In this document: positions 61,319-64,000 of the stretch, in pieces
Position numbering within the stretch: position 1 is the stretch's first letter
Layout: each line of letters opens with the position of its first letter
DNA from: Streptomyces griseicoloratus
GTDB taxonomy: Bacteria; Actinomycetota; Actinomycetes; Streptomycetales; Streptomycetaceae
Length of the DNA stretch: 64,000 nucleotides
NCBI RefSeq assembly: GCF_014534645.1
Contig: NZ_JACVQF010000168.1
Span: 124,001-188,000, forward strand
Reading direction: 5' to 3'
The notes under the pieces: generated by a model
The model's database searches: none
What the model was told of the DNA's origin: nothing
The model's input: only the letters and a program-made list of their open reading frames with translations
Made by a program: the position numbers and the translations under genes

Positions 61319-62151
61319 ACCGAGGCGGTGAAGCACTCCTCGACGTCCTGTTCGGCGGCCCCGGTCCACAGGTGGTCGGCACCGGGGACGGTCCGGAGGA
61401 CGGCTTCGGAGCCCGCCGCCCGCAGGGCCGACGCCAGGGCCTCCCCCTGGGTGACGGGGATGACCGTGTCCCGGACGCCGTGCAGGATCAGGAAGGGGGG
61501 CGCGCCCGGTGCGACCCGGGCGACCGGGCTGGCGGCCCGGGCGAGGTCCGGCACGTCGGCGGCGGGGGCGCCGAGCAGGGCCGCCTCGGGGGTGCGGGGC
61601 GGCGCGGCGGTGAGGTCGGTGGCGCCGTACCAGACGACACAGCCGCGCGGCGTCGGGGAGGCGGTGAGGGCGAGCAGTGCGGCGAGGTGACCGCCCGCGG
61701 ACTCGCCCCAGGGGACGACCCGTCCGGCGTCGATGCCGAGGTCGCCGGCGCGGGTGCGCAACCACGCCAGCGCCTCCGTGAGGTCGTCGAGCTGGGCCGG
61801 GAAGACGGCTTCGCCGCTGAGCCGGTAGTCGGCGGCGGCGACGGCGAACCCGGCCCGGACGAGACGGGCGAAGGGGCCGGGCCGCCAGGTGCGGAAGCGG
61901 GGGCCGAGGTCGTCGCGCAGTCCGGTGCGCCAGGCACCGCCGTGCACGAAGAGGATCACCGGCGGGGGCGTGGCGGGCGGCTCGCCGGGGAGCCACAGGT
62001 CGAGTTCGAGGGGCCGGCTGCCGTCGCGGACGGCGTAGGGGACCGCGCGCAGCAGCCGTACGCCGTCGGCGGGGTGCGCGGCGGGCGGCAGGGGCAGGCC
62101 GGCGGGGTCGGGCGGGGCCGGGAACGGGGCGAGGCCGGGGTGCACGCTCAC
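61291..62151 (-). CDS. BD-FAE/Xyn-type alpha/beta hydrolase
   Basis: The 286-aa serine hydrolase has ILFVHGGAWRTG oxyanion motif, nucleophile elbow WGESAGGHLAALLAL, acid in HGVRDTVIPVTQGEAL and histidine in GADHLW. Its GTG overlaps the amidohydrolase stop (GTGA), so it is part of that operon. It likely cleaves an acyl ester or is a kynurenine-formamidase-like esterase. Confidence 0.9.
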   Translation of the reverse strand: MSVHPGLAPFPAPPDPAGLPLPPAAHPADGVRLLRAVPYAVRDGSRPLELDLWLPGEPPATPPPVILFVHGGAWRTGLRDDLGPRFRTWRPGPFARLVRAGFAVAAADYRLSGEAVFPAQLDDLTEALAWLRTRAGDLGIDAGRVVPWGESAGGHLAALLALTASPTPRGCVVWYGATDLTAAPPRTPEAALLGAPAADVPDLARAASPVARVAPGAPPFLILHGVRDTVIPVTQGEALASALRAAGSEAVLRTVPGADHLWTGAAEQDVEECFTASVDFVRRRTR

Positions 62152-63146
62152 TCCTCGGGCGTCCGGTGCGGGCGGCGGGCCAGGCGTGGCAGCAGCCTGC
62201 GGGCGTTGGCGGTCGTCAGGGACCGCCAGTCGGCGTCCGCCACGGGTGCCGGTGCCGCGTCCACGGCGGCGACGTGGGCGTCCACGCCGTGCGCCGGGGT
62301 CCAGCAGTAGTCGCTGCCGTACAGCAGCCGGTCGGGCTCGACCAGGGAGAGCAGCGCGGGGATCTGGCGGGGGAAGGCGGGGCCGGCCATGTCGTAGTGG
62401 AGGCGGCGCAGTTGCTCCACCGCGTCCGGGGCGCCGCCGTCGGCGGAGGGCTGGAAGAGCTTCATGAAGCCGTTGACGCGGTCGGCGAGGACGGGCAGCG
62501 CGCCGCCGCAGTGCGGGACGATCACCTCCAGGCCGGGGTGGCGGTCCAGGGTGCCGGCCATGAGCAGGTCGGTGACGGTGCGGGCGGTGTCGAAGATGAA
62601 CTCGACCATGGGCCGTGGCCGTCCGAGCGCAGTCTGCTCCCAGCACGCCGGTGACGTGGGGTGCAGGAAGACGACGGCGCGGCGGCGGCCCAGCTCGGCG
62701 AAGACCGCCTCCAGGCGCCCGTCGCCCAGGTAGACGCCGTGGGTGTTGGTCTCCAGGACCACACCGTCGGCGCCGAGCTCGTCGAAGGCGTGGGCGATCT
62801 CCGCGAGGGCGCCGTCCACGTCCGGCAGCGGCAGGGAGGCGAAGAAGCCGAAGCGGCCGGGGCGTGCGGCGGCGACGCGGGCGGCGTCCTCGTTGACCTC
62901 GCGGGCGAGGCGGCGGGCGGCCGCGTCGTCGCCGAAGTGCACGCCGGGCGACGACACGGACAGGAACGAGGTGACGATGCCGTTGCGGTCCATCAGCTCC
63001 AGATGGGCCTCGGCGGACCAGCCGGGCCAGGCGGGCATGCCGTCGGGCAGCTCGTGACCGGCGGCCCGGGCCTGGCGCACGTAGGAGTCGGTGACGAAGT
63101 GGGCGTGGACGTCGACGAGTCCGGACGCCTCTTCGGGAGCGGTCAT
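62148..63146 (-). CDS. ACMSD-type amidohydrolase (decarboxylase-like)
   Basis: The 332-aa TIM barrel of the amidohydrolase-2 family (aminocarboxymuconate-semialdehyde decarboxylase, gamma-resorcylate decarboxylase). Zinc site HAHF at residues 12-15, further His in VFLHPTSPA and VIVPHCGGALP, and the catalytic Asp in LLYGSDYCW. Such enzymes are non-oxidative decarboxylases or hydrolases of aromatic acids. It overlaps its neighbours on both sides by four bases. Confidence 0.92.
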   Translation of the reverse strand: MTAPEEASGLVDVHAHFVTDSYVRQARAAGHELPDGMPAWPGWSAEAHLELMDRNGIVTSFLSVSSPGVHFGDDAAARRLAREVNEDAARVAAARPGRFGFFASLPLPDVDGALAEIAHAFDELGADGVVLETNTHGVYLGDGRLEAVFAELGRRRAVVFLHPTSPACWEQTALGRPRPMVEFIFDTARTVTDLLMAGTLDRHPGLEVIVPHCGGALPVLADRVNGFMKLFQPSADGGAPDAVEQLRRLHYDMAGPAFPRQIPALLSLVEPDRLLYGSDYCWTPAHGVDAHVAAVDAAPAPVADADWRSLTTANARRLLPRLARRPHRTPEE

Positions 63147-63364
63147 GGGGTGTCTTCCCTCCGGTGGTGCTGTCTCAGGGCGGCGAGCCGGCCGCGCCCC
63201 CAGGTGGTGGCGCGCTCGCCGAGGACGATGCCGAGCAGTCCGGTCAGGCCGGTCAGGGGCGGGGCGGGCGAGGTGATGCCGAGGGCCCAGTAGACGGCCC
63301 CCATCAGCAGCCCGGCCGCGAGGCCGAGGGCCGGGCGGCGGGCGCGGACGAGGGCGGACCTCAC
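63143..63364 (-). CDS. small XapX-domain membrane protein (73 aa)
   Basis: The protein has two TM helices. LGLAAGLLMGAVYWALGITS then PAPPLTGLTGLLGIVLGE is the XapX signature (GLLVG-x5-SPAPP-x-GLLG). Start GTG at 63364, overlapping the stop of the next small gene; its stop overlaps the amidohydrolase ATG. The longer frame to 63532 is not used. Function unknown; often linked to aromatic and xanthine-like catabolic loci. Confidence 0.82.
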   Translation of the reverse strand: MRSALVRARRPALGLAAGLLMGAVYWALGITSPAPPLTGLTGLLGIVLGERATTWGRGRLAALRQHHRREDTP

Positions 63365-63507
63365 AGCGCCTCCAGCAGGGCCTGGCCGGCGAGCATGCCC
63401 AGCAGGCCGCACAGGGCGACCGGCGGGGGCGCCGGGGACCTGACCTTCAGGGCGGCGTACAGCGCGCCCACGAGGGCGCCGGCGAGCAGCGCCTGCAGGT
63501 ACGCCAT
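63361..63507 (-). CDS. second small XapX-domain protein (48 aa)
   Basis: MAYLQALLAGALVGALYAAL then KVRSPAPPPVALCGLLGMLA is a minimal XapX unit of about 48 residues with two TM segments. Its stop overlaps the GTG of the 73-aa gene (GTGA). The two tandem XapX proteins probably form a heteromeric membrane complex. The ORF is below the length threshold of usual gene finders. Confidence 0.85.
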   Translation of the reverse strand: MAYLQALLAGALVGALYAALKVRSPAPPPVALCGLLGMLAGQALLEAL

Positions 63508-63513
63508 CGCGGT

Positions 63514-64000
63514 TCAGCTCCCCGTGCGCCACTGGTGGTCGGGCAGGAAGGTCACGTCGTACTGCTGCAGCACGGTGCCGAACTTCTGCGGCTCGGGCAC
63601 GTACGGGCGGCGCGGCAGGCCGAGTTCGTCGGTGTCGGTGCCGAGGGTCTCGAAGAACCGCTCGAAGGTGCCGCCGGGGCCCGCGGCGACGCCGACGATC
63701 TGGCTGTGGTGGCGCTCGATGCGGTAGGCGTGCGGGCAGTTCTTCGGGACGAAGCCGAAGTCGCCGACGGTGAGCAGCTTCTCCGTCTGCTCGCCCTCCA
63801 GGTCCTCCACGAACAGGCGGACGGCGCCCTGGGTGACGAAGAAGACCTCGTAGGTGTCGGGGTGGGAGTGCGCCGGGATGATGTCGCCCTTCGGGCCGTC
63901 GCAGGTGAAGAAGTTGAAGGTGTTCTCGGTCTGCGGGCCGCCCGCGTAGATCGTGAACAGGTCACCGAAGAGGTGGGCCCGGTCGCCCATGCCCTTCTCG
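63514..64000 (-). CDS. bicupin dioxygenase (quercetin 2,3-dioxygenase-like), partial
   Basis: The 3' part of a cupin dioxygenase, open past the window edge: DRAHLFGDLFTIYAGGPQTE, then the metal motif HSHPDTYEVFFVTQGAVRLF and the later His in KNCPHAYRIERHH. FETLGTDTDELGLP and LPDHQWRTG lie near the end. The frame continues upstream of the internal ATG (63990), so this is probably the C-terminal domain of a larger protein of around 330 aa. First gene of the overlapping operon ending at 61291. Confidence 0.8.
   Translation of the reverse strand, partial: EKGMGDRAHLFGDLFTIYAGGPQTENTFNFFTCDGPKGDIIPAHSHPDTYEVFFVTQGAVRLFVEDLEGEQTEKLLTVGDFGFVPKNCPHAYRIERHHSQIVGVAAGPGGTFERFFETLGTDTDELGLPRRPYVPEPQKFGTVLQQYDVTFLPDHQWRTGS

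Overview
This is chromosomal DNA from a high-GC actinomycete, almost certainly a Streptomyces. The evidence is very high third-position GC, many GTG starts, GTGA and ATGA stop/start overlaps, several apparently leaderless mRNAs, a monomeric NADP isocitrate dehydrogenase, a SAM-IV riboswitch and short sulfur-type leader peptides. There is no CRISPR array, prophage or intact insertion sequence. From memory, the idh-to-ABC-exporter stretch and the inositol locus resemble the S. coelicolor SCO6970-SCO7010 neighbourhood; this was not checked.

Layout. 0-13 kb holds export and stress genes: a partial MFS transporter, two half-size ABC exporters (the second behind a SoxR-type promoter), a type-B carboxylesterase, a rhodanese-CBS protein, two DUF2267 proteins, a frameshifted YceI gene and an erythromycin-esterase-like protein. 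13-20.8 kb holds a YbhN-type membrane protein, an APC permease, an MscS channel, monomeric isocitrate dehydrogenase with a candidate MarR-type operator, and N-formylglutamate amidohydrolase.

21.1-30.6 kb is a protease and signalling island: an ECF-like sigma factor coupled to an unknown protein, a cytoplasmic subtilase, a divergent TPR-CHAT (caspase-like) protein, an AAA-LuxR regulator and an HExxHxxGxxH metalloprotease. The CHAT and LuxR proteins each carry in-frame tandem-repeat insertions. The sigma/partner/CHAT set recalls the Csx29-Csx30-RpoE logic of type III-E CRISPR systems, but no CRISPR is present. This is the best candidate for an undescribed system.

30.7-39.8 kb is a sulfur-scavenging locus on the minus strand: promoter, SAM-IV riboswitch, leader peptide, polar amino acid ABC transporter, GNAT acetyltransferase, a second leader peptide and three LLM/NtaA-SnaA-DszA flavin monooxygenases. 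A GST-like gene with a third leader peptide lies beside it. The content matches the N-acetylation plus monooxygenase route for S-modified cysteines known from Bacillus. A tRNA-Pro(GGG) follows.

40-49 kb is an accessory segment. It has a catabolic module with two near-duplicate 321-aa esterases flanking a dehydrogenase and an SDR, a PucR-like regulator, a BASS transporter and a FCD-GntR regulator. It also holds three broken genes: an acetyl-CoA synthetase relic, a PIG-L/catechol-2,3-dioxygenase deletion fusion, and a 19-codon gene start. Sites built on TGTCAA/TTGACA arms recur here.

49.4-59.5 kb is a myo-inositol locus: an oxidoreductase, iolE and a sugar ABC transporter on one side, and iolC, a Cgl0159-type aldolase, iolB and iolD on the other, divergent around paired inverted operator sequences. 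59.5-64 kb has an aldo/keto reductase, a NUDIX hydrolase and a tightly overlapping minus-strand operon: bicupin dioxygenase (cut by the window end), two small XapX membrane proteins, an ACMSD-type amidohydrolase and an alpha/beta hydrolase with a 33-bp duplication at its 3' end.
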